In this document: in pieces, positions 25,311-33,179 of the stretch
How the letters are laid out: each line of letters opens with the position of its first letter
How positions within the stretch are numbered: position 1 is the first letter of the stretch
Source: Gemmatimonadaceae bacterium
Lineage (GTDB): Bacteria; Gemmatimonadota; Gemmatimonadetes; Gemmatimonadales; Gemmatimonadaceae
Assembly: GCA_024710705.1 (NCBI GenBank)
Contig: JANJUF010000007.1
Coordinates: forward strand, 1 to 37,872
DNA length: 37,872 nucleotides
Reading direction: 5' to 3'
Notes under the pieces: model-generated
Databases searched by the model: none
Told to the model about the DNA's origin: nothing
The model's input: the letters and a program-made list of their open reading frames with translations, nothing else
Position numbers and translations under genes: made by a program

Positions 25311-25329
25311 GTGTTCGGGGCCATCGCGC

Positions 25330-25659
25330 TCACGCCGACAGCGGCAACTCCATTTGCTGATGACGCGCGCGACGCCCAATCGAGGGCGGCGCGATGGCCG
25401 GCAACCGTGGCTCGATGACGACCTCGGGTTGGTCGGCCAGCGGAGAGGCGTCGCGAAGGAGTTCGGCGGTCTGATACCGGAGCTGCATCGTGCGGAGTGG
25501 CGCGGCCAACGGATCCCGATCACCGGCGGCGAAGGCCGCGGCTTCGGCGCGGACGTCCTCCGGGAGGAGCCGAGCCAAGGGATGCGACATGAGGCGATCC
25601 GCCTCGGTCGCATCGCGCACGGATAGGGCTGCAATCAGGGCATCTAGGTAGCCGAGCAA
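25330..25659 (-). CDS. Hypothetical protein, 109 aa
   Basis: A soluble, helix-rich protein, Ala/Leu/Arg-rich, with no family I recognise. It reads MLGYLDALIAALSVRDATEA, then SHPLARLLPEDVRAEAAAFA and ends QQMELPLSA. I place the start at TTG 25659 because AAGGAGG lies 4 nt upstream; the ATG at 25728 has no such signal and would encode an unlikely Cys-rich extension. The C-terminal half is Pro/Arg-rich (IEPRLPAIAPPSIGRRARHQ) and may be disordered. Confidence 0.6.
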   Translation of the reverse strand: MLGYLDALIAALSVRDATEADRLMSHPLARLLPEDVRAEAAAFAAGDRDPLAAPLRTMQLRYQTAELLRDASPLADQPEVVIEPRLPAIAPPSIGRRARHQQMELPLSA

Positions 25660-25663
25660 GGCG

Positions 25664-25670
25664 CCTCCTT
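25664..25670 (-). promoter_or_regulatory. Shine-Dalgarno deciding a TTG start
   Basis: AAGGAGG on minus, 4 nt before TTG 25659. It supports the TTG start over the upstream ATG. Confidence 0.6.
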
Positions 25671-25752
25671 TTGCCGTTAGATACACACTGCAACTAAAAC
25701 ATACCCCGGACAAGGGGGGATGTGTCACCGTTCTGTTGCGATCAGCATCGGC

Positions 25753-26376
25753 TCAGGTCAGCGACTCGAACCGGACAGCACGGGGAAGTGCCTTCCGCCG
25801 CCGCGGGGCGTACCGGAACAGCTGGGCCGGGCGCCCCCGGCCCTCTGAGCGCCAGGCGTCCGTGGGCTCCACCAGGTGCGCGGCCATCAGCGTCCGCCGG
25901 AACGATGCCTTGTGCAGGCGACGCTCCAGCAGGAGTTCGTAAAGCGCCTGCAACTCCGAGAGGGTGAACGTCGCCGGCAGCAGCCGGAACGCCACCGGTT
26001 CACGATCGAGCCGCTCCCGCAACGCGCTCAGCGCGCTGCGCAACAGTGGAGCCTGTGGCCCGGTGGGCTGCTTCGGGTAGCTTGCCCATCGATGCCCTGC
26101 CGGGGCATCGGTGCCGACAGTGACCAGCACCAAGTACCCGATCGTGAGCGTCGTTTCATTGAAGGCGCCAATCTGCGCGATCCACGCCGGTGCACGGCCA
26201 AGTGTTGCGCGGGCGAAGTTCGCCGCCGCGTCGTCGAGCGCCGCATCCGCCCGCAACGTCATCTCCGGCAGCGACACCTGCCGGCGGTCACCGCCATCCT
26301 CCGTAAGGACGGCCAGGCTCCCGCCCACGAGCGTGCAGCAGACCAGCGCAAGGTTGGGGGCAGGACGGCCGGGCAT
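25753..26376 (-). CDS. Nudix-related transcriptional regulator, NrtR-like
   Basis: A 207-aa protein. The N-terminal 110 residues resemble a Nudix fold (LALVCCTLVGGSLAVLTEDG, LDDAAANFARATLGRAP, QIGAFNETTLTIGYLVLVTV) but the catalytic Nudix box with its Glu cluster is not there, so it should sense a ligand, not hydrolyse it. The C-terminal part (RLLPATFTLSELQALYELLLERRLHKASFRRTL...) is the winged helix seen in NrtR-family regulators, which respond to ADP-ribose-type metabolites. No NAD genes are nearby, so the regulon is unknown. A perfect palindrome sits in its promoter, pointing to self-repression. Confidence 0.75.
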   Translation of the reverse strand: MPGRPAPNLALVCCTLVGGSLAVLTEDGGDRRQVSLPEMTLRADAALDDAAANFARATLGRAPAWIAQIGAFNETTLTIGYLVLVTVGTDAPAGHRWASYPKQPTGPQAPLLRSALSALRERLDREPVAFRLLPATFTLSELQALYELLLERRLHKASFRRTLMAAHLVEPTDAWRSEGRGRPAQLFRYAPRRRKALPRAVRFESLT

Positions 26377-26384
26377 CCCGGCTA

Positions 26385-26412
26385 ATTAGTATCGGTCAGA
26401 TACTAAAGTCAA
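26385..26412 (-). promoter_or_regulatory. Promoter with palindromic operator of the NrtR-like gene
   Basis: On minus, TTGACT (26407-26412) and ACTAAT (26385-26390) are separated by 16 nt, a good -35/-10 pair. The perfect inverted repeat TTAGTATC-5 nt-GATACTAA (26386-26406) fills the spacer and covers the -10. The ATG is only 8 nt past the -10. A protein on this site would block RNA polymerase. The most likely binder is the product of the gene itself. Confidence 0.75.
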
Positions 26413-26418
26413 GCGCGC

Positions 26419-26697
26419 TCAGTGCGCGATCGTGCCCTGCTTGGTGGTGTCCACGTCGTCCTGCTGGCCCGTCTTGAACAGGAACGCTTCCATGTTCCGG
26501 GTCAGGAACTGCCGCGCCTGCGGGTCCATCACGTTCAGGCCGTAGTGGTTGATCAGCATCGTCTGCTGCTTCAGCCACAGTTGCCAGCAGTCGGGACAGA
26601 TACCGTCGAGAATGCGGGCGCCGATGGCCCCGGGGAAGGGGGCGCGGTCGAATCCCGCCTTCGTGGTGCCGCAACGGGCGCAGGTGATGTCAGCCAT
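26419..26697 (-). CDS. yggX: YggX-like Fe(II)-trafficking / oxidative damage protection protein
   Basis: A 92-aa cytoplasmic protein. The core FPGAIGARILDGICPDCWQLWLKQQTMLINHYGLNVMD with RNMEAFLF matches YggX (LYPGELGKRIYN... QTMLINEKKLNMM... FLF). YggX protects iron-sulfur clusters and handles labile iron. Unlike the enterobacterial form it has two CxxC pairs, ITCARCG (6-9) and ICPDCW (34-37), suggesting a bound metal. CGGAG lies about 10 nt before the ATG. It is downstream of the hydrolase gene and 42 nt before the NrtR-like gene. Confidence 0.88.
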   Translation of the reverse strand: MADITCARCGTTKAGFDRAPFPGAIGARILDGICPDCWQLWLKQQTMLINHYGLNVMDPQARQFLTRNMEAFLFKTGQQDDVDTTKQGTIAH

Positions 26698-26738
26698 TCG
26701 AACAGGACTCCGGACGTCGAGAGTGTCAGCGGGGAAAT

Positions 26739-27641
26739 CTAGTGGGTGCTCCGTCCCATGGAGGCCGACGGCGCGAAATGCGCCGACAGCCATTCGACCG
26801 TCTTCGCCGCGACGTCCTCCCAGCCACGGTCCACGGTGAGCACGTGCCCCGCGCCCTCCACCCACACCACCGTCTTCTCGGCACTGCCGATCCGCGTGAG
26901 CGCCCGTCGACTCTGGTCTTCCGGCAGCCGATTGTCCTCGCGCGACTGCACGAAGAGCAGCGGCGCCTTCACGAACCCCAGCCGCGGTACCACCCCTTCG
27001 GCAATCACCTCGAGCGCCTCCAGCGATCGCCGCGTGGAACAGCCGTAGGCGATCATCCGGCGCTGCGCCTCGGGATCCTGGATGGATCGGCCGCCGCCGC
27101 CGCTGATGTGCGCCGTCACCAACGACCACAGGCGCGCCGTGCTCACCGCCACCTGCATGCCGCGCGGCGTGAACAGCATCGGCGCGTAGAGCACCACGCC
27201 ATCCACCTCGGCCTCGGCCGCCAGCCAGCAGGCCAGTGCGCCTCCCATCGAGAGCCCACCCACCACGACCACCGCATGGGACGCGCGCAGGCGGGCGTAC
27301 TCTTCGCGGACAAGATGCAGGACGTCGGCCGCATGCCACGCATCCCAAGCCTTCAGCGAGCGCCCGTGCCCGGGCAGCAGCGGCACCGACACCGTCCATC
27401 CCGCCGCATGGACGCGCTGCGCAATGCCATCCACCGACTGCGGCGAGTCGTTGTAGCCGTGCAGCAACAAGAGCGCGCGGCCGCTGGAGCCTGCGTACGC
27501 GCGCGGCTCGGCGCCAACGATGATCCCTTCCGTATTCACGGGAAATCGCTGGGCAAAACGGGCCCGTCGGCGCGCGGCGCGTCCGGCGCGTTGCGCCCAC
27601 ACCAATGCTGCGATGAAGCCCAACCAGAGCGCGGTCCCCAC
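26739..27641 (-). CDS. Membrane-anchored alpha/beta hydrolase
   Basis: A 300-aa hydrolase. The N-terminal GTALWLGFIAALVWAQ is a likely membrane anchor followed by Arg-rich residues. The core has LLLLHGYNDSP (oxyanion loop), nucleophile Ser131 in GGLSMGG, Asp in FVQSREDNRLPED and His in VEGAGHVLTVD, completing the triad. It resembles carboxylesterase/monoacylglycerol-lipase types; the substrate is unknown. I use GTG 27641, 2 nt after the ThiF-rhodanese stop, because no ATG fits without overlapping that gene. Tight spacing suggests one transcript with the ThiF and YggX genes. Confidence 0.87.
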   Translation of the reverse strand: MGTALWLGFIAALVWAQRAGRAARRRARFAQRFPVNTEGIIVGAEPRAYAGSSGRALLLLHGYNDSPQSVDGIAQRVHAAGWTVSVPLLPGHGRSLKAWDAWHAADVLHLVREEYARLRASHAVVVVGGLSMGGALACWLAAEAEVDGVVLYAPMLFTPRGMQVAVSTARLWSLVTAHISGGGGRSIQDPEAQRRMIAYGCSTRRSLEALEVIAEGVVPRLGFVKAPLLFVQSREDNRLPEDQSRRALTRIGSAEKTVVWVEGAGHVLTVDRGWEDVAAKTVEWLSAHFAPSASMGRSTH

Positions 27642-27643
27642 GC

Positions 27644-28771
27644 TCAGTATCGTGGCACCGAGGGATCCACCTCCGCACTCCAGCGATCGATCCCGCCACT
27701 CACGTTGTGGACGCGCGGAAAGCCGGCGGCGCGCAGGTAATCCGCCACCATCGCGCTGCGCGTGCCGTGGTGGCACAGCACCGCAATCGCCCGTTGGCGC
27801 GGCAAGGTGAGGTGACGGGCCGGGATCAATGCCATCGGGATGTGCTGCGCGCCGTCAATGGAGGCCGTCGCCACCTCCCAGTCTTCACGCACGTCCACGA
27901 GCAGGAGGTCCCCGCGCAGCAGCGCCCGCTGCAGCTCCTGCGGCGAGATGTCGCGCGCATCGGGCGCCGCAGGTGACTCCCCGCAGAAGGCCGCGTAGTC
28001 CTCGAGCAAGTCGGTGCGGGTGCGCGTCGCACACCATTCGCAGCCCGGGTCACGCTCCACGCCGATTTCCGTGAAGTGCATCTGCAGGGCATCCACCACC
28101 AGCAGGCGCCCCACGAGTGGCGAGCCGATCCGCAGCAGCAGCTTCAGCGCCTCGGTGGCCTGCAACGTGCCGAGGAGTCCCGGCAGCACGCCGAGCACAC
28201 CACCCTCGGCGCAGCTGGGCACGCTCCCGGCCGGTGGCGGCTCCGGATGCACGCAGCGGTAGCACGGACCCCCGGGTGCACCGAACACCGAAAGTTGCCC
28301 CTCGAAACGATGCACGCTCGCCTGCACCAACGGCTTGCGCTCCAGCACGCAGGCGTCGTTCACGAGATAGCGCGTCGTGAAACTGTCGGTGCCATCCACA
28401 ATCACATCGTAGTCGGCGATGATGCCGCGGGCGTTGTCGCGCGTCAGCGCCACCTCCCAAGTGTCGAGTCGCACGCCGGGATTGAGTGCCTCGAGCCGCG
28501 CGCGCGCCGAGGAGGCCTTGGGGCCGCCGACGCTCGCGGTGTCGTGCAGGATCTGGCGCTGGAGATTGTGCAGGGCCACCTGGTCGTGGTCGAGCAGGCC
28601 GAGCCGTCCGACGCCCGCTGCCGCGAGATACAGCGCCGCGGGTGAGCCCAGACCGCCCAAACCGATCAAGAGCACCGACGCGCCGGCCAGGCGCTCCTGC
28701 CCCGCCTCGCCCACCTGCGGCAGGGTGAGATGTCGGGCGTAGCGCTGACGGTCTTCACGCGAAAGCGGCAT
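27644..28771 (-). CDS. ThiF/MoeB-type adenylyltransferase fused to rhodanese (MoeZ-like)
   Basis: A 375-aa cytoplasmic fusion. Residues 1-255 are an E1-like adenylyltransferase: GLGGLGS (37-43), GLLDHDQVALHNLQRQILH, DGTDSFTTRYLVND, with zinc pairs Cys170/Cys173 and Cys244/Cys247 and Cys187 in VPSCAEGGVLGVLPG. Residues 270-375 are a rhodanese with Cys333 in VLCHHGTRSA. The family adenylates the C-terminal Gly of a ubiquitin-like sulfur carrier and the rhodanese supplies sulfur, for molybdopterin, thiamine or cysteine synthesis. No sulfur carrier is encoded nearby. TATATT lies 6 nt before the ATG and there is no Shine-Dalgarno. Confidence 0.94.
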   Translation of the reverse strand: MPLSREDRQRYARHLTLPQVGEAGQERLAGASVLLIGLGGLGSPAALYLAAAGVGRLGLLDHDQVALHNLQRQILHDTASVGGPKASSARARLEALNPGVRLDTWEVALTRDNARGIIADYDVIVDGTDSFTTRYLVNDACVLERKPLVQASVHRFEGQLSVFGAPGGPCYRCVHPEPPPAGSVPSCAEGGVLGVLPGLLGTLQATEALKLLLRIGSPLVGRLLVVDALQMHFTEIGVERDPGCEWCATRTRTDLLEDYAAFCGESPAAPDARDISPQELQRALLRGDLLLVDVREDWEVATASIDGAQHIPMALIPARHLTLPRQRAIAVLCHHGTRSAMVADYLRAAGFPRVHNVSGGIDRWSAEVDPSVPRY

Positions 28772-28777
28772 GGGCGG

Positions 28778-28783
28778 AATATA
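28778..28783 (-). promoter_or_regulatory. -10-like box before the ThiF-rhodanese gene
   Basis: TATATT on minus, 6 nt before ATG 28771. It directly follows the hairpin at 28785-28821 in the direction of transcription, so a new message could begin immediately after termination of the M28 peptidase transcript. Confidence 0.45.
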
Positions 28784-28784
28784 C

Positions 28785-28821
28785 GTGAAGGGGCACCGCC
28801 GCTCGGGCGATGCCCCTTCAC
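28785..28821 (-). terminator. Terminator-like hairpin after the M28 peptidase gene
   Basis: GTGAAGGGGCA (28785-28795) is exactly complementary to TGCCCCTTCAC (28811-28821); inside the loop CGCC can pair with GGCG. It lies 50 nt downstream of the M28 stop on minus. No long U run follows. Confidence 0.65.
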
Positions 28822-28870
28822 CGTCGCAGGAGTGGTCCCGGAACCACCCCCGCTCCGTCCCTGCGTCGCG

Positions 28871-30994
28871 CTACCGCGCGCCGCTGACTGCCCGTGTTGC
28901 CCGCTCCAGCGCCGCCGTGGCGGCATCGAATCGCGCCACCAGATCCGCCAGTTCCTCGGCGAACAGCGCCTCGGTTCCGTAGCGTATCGCTTCGTTCACC
29001 GACGGGAACACCATGTTGCTGTAGCCGTTATCGACATCGGCCACGTATATGAGATTCCTATACCAGGGCCTTCCGCGCAAGCCCTCCGGCCGTGTCATCG
29101 CACGTTCGACGTCGCGCAAGGCAGCGTTGGTCGCCACCTGTCGGGCGCGCGGCAGCGTGCCGGCGAGCGCCGAGTCACGCGCCGCGGCGAAACCCTGCGC
29201 CGCGTGCTCCATGCGGTCGATCGCGCTCGCGAGCGGCGCCGAACTGCCCCGCCACCCCTTCGCCGCCAGGGCGCGATCCACCGGCGGAAGGTATCGCCGC
29301 ATGGCGCGTGCGAACTCCACATAGTCGTAGGGCAGCACATCGGCATTGGCGAGCCGCATCATCATCGCCGCGCCGATCCTCGCGGCCGTCGCATGGTAGC
29401 GATAGCCCACGTCACCGAAGCGTTCCTGGAACGTGTACGAGTCGTAGTTCGAGTGGTAGATGCCGTTTCCGCCGCCGAAACCCCAGTCGCTGTGCGGGAT
29501 GCCGAGGTGGTTGTAGAAACCGGCGAAGTCCGAGCCGCCGCCGGGATCGCCCATCGCCGGTTCCTCGCCGTCGGCCACCCGCGCGCGACGGCGCCAGACC
29601 TCGTACACACTCCCTTCCCCATTCGGGTCGGGAACCGCGCGCGTCACGTCGCGCAGTACGCTCCGCAGGCTTGGCGTGCCACCGCCGCCGAAGTTCGGTC
29701 CGCTCGCCGACGCATCCTGGTTCAGGTAGGCCACCGCGCCGCGCATCAAACGCAGGGAGTCGTCCTCCACGTACTCGGTGGAACCCACCAGGCCCCACTC
29801 CTCGGCGTCCCAGGTGGCAAACACCATCGTGCGCCGGGGCCGCCAGCCGGTGCGCACCTGCTCTGCCACCGCGCGCGCCGCCTCGATCACGCTCACCGTG
29901 CCCGAGACGTTGTCCACCGCACCCGGACTCCACGCATCGCGATGGGCGCCGATGATCACGAGCTCGTCGGGGAACTCCGTGCCCCGGATGATGCCGTAGG
30001 TGTTCCAGATGGTCTTCAGCGCGGCGGTGGCCGAGTCGCTCTGCACGCGCACGCGGGCCACGACCGGGCCCGGGCCCACGTGGTAGCGGAACGCGAGTCC
30101 TCCCTGCCAGTTGGACGGAATGCTGGCACCGCGCACATCACGCAGCAGTTCCACGGCATTGCCGTAGGACAGCGGCAACACCGGGATTCGCGGCACCGGC
30201 ATGGAATCGAGCGGAATGCGGCGCGCGCCTGGCTTGGACGGATATCCCGGCGTGGACGGATCACCGGCCCCGTTCATCACGCTGCCGCGCTGCACGCCAC
30301 GGTCATTGCGGAACGGCCCTTCGGGATAGACGTCGCCGCGCACGTAACCGTCGTCCTGCGGGTCTGAGTACATGAGCAACGCCAGCGCGCCGCGTCGCTC
30401 GGCCTCGCGCGCCTTGATGCCGCGGAAGCTGCGCCCGTAGCGCGCGATGGCGATCTTGCCGCGCACGCTCACGCCGATGGAATCGAGTTGGGCGTAGTCC
30501 TCGATGAGGCCGTAGTTCACGTAGACGATTTCCCCCGTGACGTCGCCGGTGCCGCTGTAGCCGTTCACGGTGGGGTACTCGTCGTGCGCCATGGTGGTCG
30601 GGTCCTCGGGCAGGCGACCCTCGCGCAGCTCCAGCGCCTTCGGATCCGGACTGATCCGCCACACGCCGTAGTCCACCGTGTGGGGCAGCCAGACTTCATA
30701 CTCCCCGACCTCGGTGCTGAGGCCGGCCGCGCGCATTGCCTCGATCACGAGGTCGCGCGTGCGCGCCTGCGCCGGCGTGCCGGCTACGTGCGGGCGGTCG
30801 GCGAGGGCGCGCGCCAAGGCGCGGGCGCGCGCCGTATCCGGGCGGGCGATGGCGCCCTGTTCAGCCGTGCGCTGCGCCGCCGCGCCCTGCGCGCCGAACC
30901 CAATGGGCGATTGCGCCGCCAACGGCGGCCCCGAGGCAAGCAACAGCACGAGGGTGGCGCACCCGGCGCGCCGCCAAGGCATTTGAGTGATCAT
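28871..30994 (-). CDS. M28 zinc peptidase, glutamate carboxypeptidase II-like
   Basis: A 707-aa secreted or membrane-anchored metallopeptidase with signal sequence WRRAGCATLVLLLASGPPLAAQ. Order: PA (protease-associated) domain around residues 150-300 (GEIVYVNYG, GKIAIARYGRSFRGIKAREAE), M28 catalytic domain (about 340-560) and a helical dimerisation domain as in PSMA/transferrin-receptor proteins. Zinc ligands and base are visible: His351 in IIGAHRDAW, Asp361 in GAVDNVSGT, Glu398-Glu399 in WDAEEWGL, then GSDFAGFYNHLGIP and HSNYDSY. It likely removes C-terminal acidic residues from peptides. TACATT lies 7 nt before the ATG. Confidence 0.94.
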   Translation of the reverse strand: MITQMPWRRAGCATLVLLLASGPPLAAQSPIGFGAQGAAAQRTAEQGAIARPDTARARALARALADRPHVAGTPAQARTRDLVIEAMRAAGLSTEVGEYEVWLPHTVDYGVWRISPDPKALELREGRLPEDPTTMAHDEYPTVNGYSGTGDVTGEIVYVNYGLIEDYAQLDSIGVSVRGKIAIARYGRSFRGIKAREAERRGALALLMYSDPQDDGYVRGDVYPEGPFRNDRGVQRGSVMNGAGDPSTPGYPSKPGARRIPLDSMPVPRIPVLPLSYGNAVELLRDVRGASIPSNWQGGLAFRYHVGPGPVVARVRVQSDSATAALKTIWNTYGIIRGTEFPDELVIIGAHRDAWSPGAVDNVSGTVSVIEAARAVAEQVRTGWRPRRTMVFATWDAEEWGLVGSTEYVEDDSLRLMRGAVAYLNQDASASGPNFGGGGTPSLRSVLRDVTRAVPDPNGEGSVYEVWRRRARVADGEEPAMGDPGGGSDFAGFYNHLGIPHSDWGFGGGNGIYHSNYDSYTFQERFGDVGYRYHATAARIGAAMMMRLANADVLPYDYVEFARAMRRYLPPVDRALAAKGWRGSSAPLASAIDRMEHAAQGFAAARDSALAGTLPRARQVATNAALRDVERAMTRPEGLRGRPWYRNLIYVADVDNGYSNMVFPSVNEAIRYGTEALFAEELADLVARFDAATAALERATRAVSGAR

Positions 30995-31012
30995 GCCACG
31001 AAATGTAGGCGG

Positions 31013-31915
31013 TCAGAAGCCGTGCGCCGCGAGACCCGCGTCGGAATCGAACTCCTGCGTCGTCTTGTAGCGCTCGAATCGCCCGTCGCCCGCCATCGCC
31101 CGCGCCTTGGCGCGCACGGCGTCCATTTCGCCGGCGTGGAAGGGCTTGTAGGTGGCGGCAGCCTTGAGCGTCTTCTTGAGGATGGGACTGGAGTCGCAGC
31201 CTACCAACACGCTGCTCACCGGCAAGGACCACACGTAGCGGAAGGCGTCTTCCACCTTCACCACCTTGCTGCCGTGCACCGCGCCGCCGGCCAACGGCTT
31301 GGTCCCAATCACCGAACCGCCGCGCCGGATCACCTCGGGCAGCACCTGTTTCTCGAACGAGCGGAACGAACCGTCGAAGGGATTCAGCGGCATCAGCGCC
31401 ACGTCCCAGGCAAAGCCGCGGGCGATCAGCTTGAGCGCGATGTGCGGCGACTTCTCGCTGTGGAATCCGATCCACCGGGCGCGCCCTTGATCGCGCGCCT
31501 CCTGCGCCGCGTCGAGCCCGCCGTGGTCGTACATCCAGTCGGGATCGTTGTCGTAGTTCACCTGGTGGAAGGAGAACACTTCCACCCGGTCGGTGCGCAA
31601 GAGCGACAGCGTCGCCTCCAACTGCGCCATCGCCGTCTTGTAGTCGCGCAGGTAGGCCGCGCACTGCCAGACGAGGTTCACCTTGTCGCGATACCCCTCC
31701 TTGAGCGCCATCGCCACCCAGCGCTCGGCGCGGCCCTCGGCGAAGCCGGGCGACAGCTCCAGCACGTTCACGCCGTGATCGATGGCCTCACGGATCACCC
31801 GGATGGTGGCCTGCTGCCCGGCGTCGGCGAGCCGTCGGGTGCCAAGGCCGAGGATGGTCGTGGCACCGCCGTTGCGGCCAAGGGCGCGAAGCTCGATCGG
31901 TGGTGGAGCGCGCAT
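31013..31915 (-). CDS. Aldo/keto reductase homologue with degraded catalytic tetrad
   Basis: A 300-aa TIM-barrel protein of the AKR superfamily: LGLGTRRLADAG, DHGVNVLELSPGFAEGRAERWVAMALK, TLSLLRTDRVEVFSFHQVN, GRARWIGFHSEKS and LPEVIRRGGSVIGTKPLAGG. The normal tetrad is Asp, Tyr, Lys, His. Here the matching positions read Glu53, Phe58, Gln84 and His117, so three of four are changed. It should not work as an ordinary carbonyl reductase, and may bind a ligand or do other chemistry. ATG 31915 begins at the conserved barrel entry. It lies 18 nt upstream of the M28 gene. Confidence 0.85.
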   Translation of the reverse strand: MRAPPPIELRALGRNGGATTILGLGTRRLADAGQQATIRVIREAIDHGVNVLELSPGFAEGRAERWVAMALKEGYRDKVNLVWQCAAYLRDYKTAMAQLEATLSLLRTDRVEVFSFHQVNYDNDPDWMYDHGGLDAAQEARDQGRARWIGFHSEKSPHIALKLIARGFAWDVALMPLNPFDGSFRSFEKQVLPEVIRRGGSVIGTKPLAGGAVHGSKVVKVEDAFRYVWSLPVSSVLVGCDSSPILKKTLKAAATYKPFHAGEMDAVRAKARAMAGDGRFERYKTTQEFDSDAGLAAHGF

Positions 31916-31964
31916 GTCGTCAGGACTCAGGGGGTGAACTGCGCCCCTACGTTGCGCCCGCGAC

Positions 31965-31988
31965 GCGCATCCCACCAGAGGGATGCGC
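31965..31988 (-). terminator. Terminator-like hairpin after argD
   Basis: GCGCATCCC (31965-31973) and GGGATGCGC (31980-31988) form a perfect 9-bp stem with a 6-nt loop, 10 nt after the argD stop on minus. No U run follows. It probably closes the argCBD transcript. Confidence 0.7.
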
Positions 31989-31997
31989 CCCCGAACA

Positions 31998-33179
31998 TCA
32001 GCCGATAGCGGCCTCGAGCTTGGCCAGTCCTTCCCCGAGCTCGGCGCGCGTCATCACCAGCGGCGGGAGCAGACGCAGGGTGTGGTCCCCGGCACCGACG
32101 AGGATCAGCCCCTGCGCCAGTGCGCGCCCGACCACGTCCTTCGCCGGGTCGGTCACGTCCACGCCCCACATCAACCCGCGTCCGCGGATGCTGCGCACCT
32201 TGGCCGAGCGGGCGCTCAGCGCGAGGAGCTGGTCGCCCAGCCACTCTCCTTCGCGCCGGACGTGGGCCAGCATCTCGGGGCTGCTGAGGCGATCGAATAC
32301 GTGGTTGGCGACGTGGGCCACGAAGGGTCCGCCGCCGAAGGTGGTCCCGTGATCCCCAGGCTGCACCGCGTCGGCCACCCGCTGCGTGAGGAGGATCGCT
32401 CCCATCGGCAGGCCCGCGGCCATCGGCTTGGCCACCGTCAACAGGTCGGGTTCGATGCCGTACTGCTCGTACGCGAAGAAGCTCCCGGTGCGGCCGTAGC
32501 CGCACTGGATCTCGTCGAGGATGAGCAGGACGTTCCGCTCGCGGGTGAGCGCGCGGAGCTCGCGCAGGAATCCGGAGTCGAGCACCCGCACGCCCCCCTC
32601 GCCCTGGATCGGTTCGGCGATCACGGCCGCGGTCTGCTCATCGGAGATCACGCGCGCCAGGTCGGTGAGATCGCGCTCGTGGATGTGGATGCCACCGGCG
32701 AGCGGGCGAAACGGATTGCGGTACTGCGGGCGATCGGTGGCGGCCACCGTGCCGAAGAGGCGTCCGTGGAAGGCCCCGCGCAGCGAGATCAGCTCATGCT
32801 TGGCCGGACCACCGACCTCACGGGCCCAGCGACGCGCGATCTTGAACGCGCCTTCGTTGGCCTCGGCGCCCGAGTTGCAGAAGAAGACGCGGTCCGCGAA
32901 CGACGCCGCCACCAGCTTCTCCGCCAGCTGCTCGCCGGGCGCGGTGCGGAACAAGTTCGAGGTGTGCACCAGTCCCGATGCCATCGCCTCCGTCATCGCC
33001 TGCTTCACGCCGGCGTCGTTGTAGCCGAGGGCGTTGACGGCGATGCCCGCTGCGAAGTCGAGGTAGTCCTTGCCCTCGGCATCGTAGAGGCGCACGCCGT
33101 CGGCGCGCACGAGCTCCATGGGAGCGCGCTTGTAGGTGCCAAGGAGGGCGTCGGTCATCGGGAGGGCGGCAGCGGTCAC
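31998..33179 (-). CDS. argD: Acetylornithine aminotransferase
   Basis: A 393-aa class III PLP aminotransferase that converts N-acetylglutamate semialdehyde to N-acetylornithine. Seen: YLDFAAGIAVNALGYND, FFCNSGAEANEGAFKIAR, LISLRGAFHGRLFGTV, VIAEPIQGEGG, LILDEIQCGYGRTG and the PLP Lys in LLTVAKPMAAGLPMGA. Length is normal. GTG 33179 overlaps the argB stop as GTGA, which favours it over ATG 33158. Related enzymes act on succinyl or LysW-linked substrates, but the neighbours argC, argB and argR support arginine synthesis. Confidence 0.94.
   Translation of the reverse strand: MTAAALPMTDALLGTYKRAPMELVRADGVRLYDAEGKDYLDFAAGIAVNALGYNDAGVKQAMTEAMASGLVHTSNLFRTAPGEQLAEKLVAASFADRVFFCNSGAEANEGAFKIARRWAREVGGPAKHELISLRGAFHGRLFGTVAATDRPQYRNPFRPLAGGIHIHERDLTDLARVISDEQTAAVIAEPIQGEGGVRVLDSGFLRELRALTRERNVLLILDEIQCGYGRTGSFFAYEQYGIEPDLLTVAKPMAAGLPMGAILLTQRVADAVQPGDHGTTFGGGPFVAHVANHVFDRLSSPEMLAHVRREGEWLGDQLLALSARSAKVRSIRGRGLMWGVDVTDPAKDVVGRALAQGLILVGAGDHTLRLLPPLVMTRAELGEGLAKLEAAIG

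Noticed and set aside
26419-27699. A 426-codon minus frame extending YggX upstream
   Set aside because: The upstream part is a frame shadow of the alpha/beta hydrolase; the ATG at 26697 with CGGAG gives the family length.
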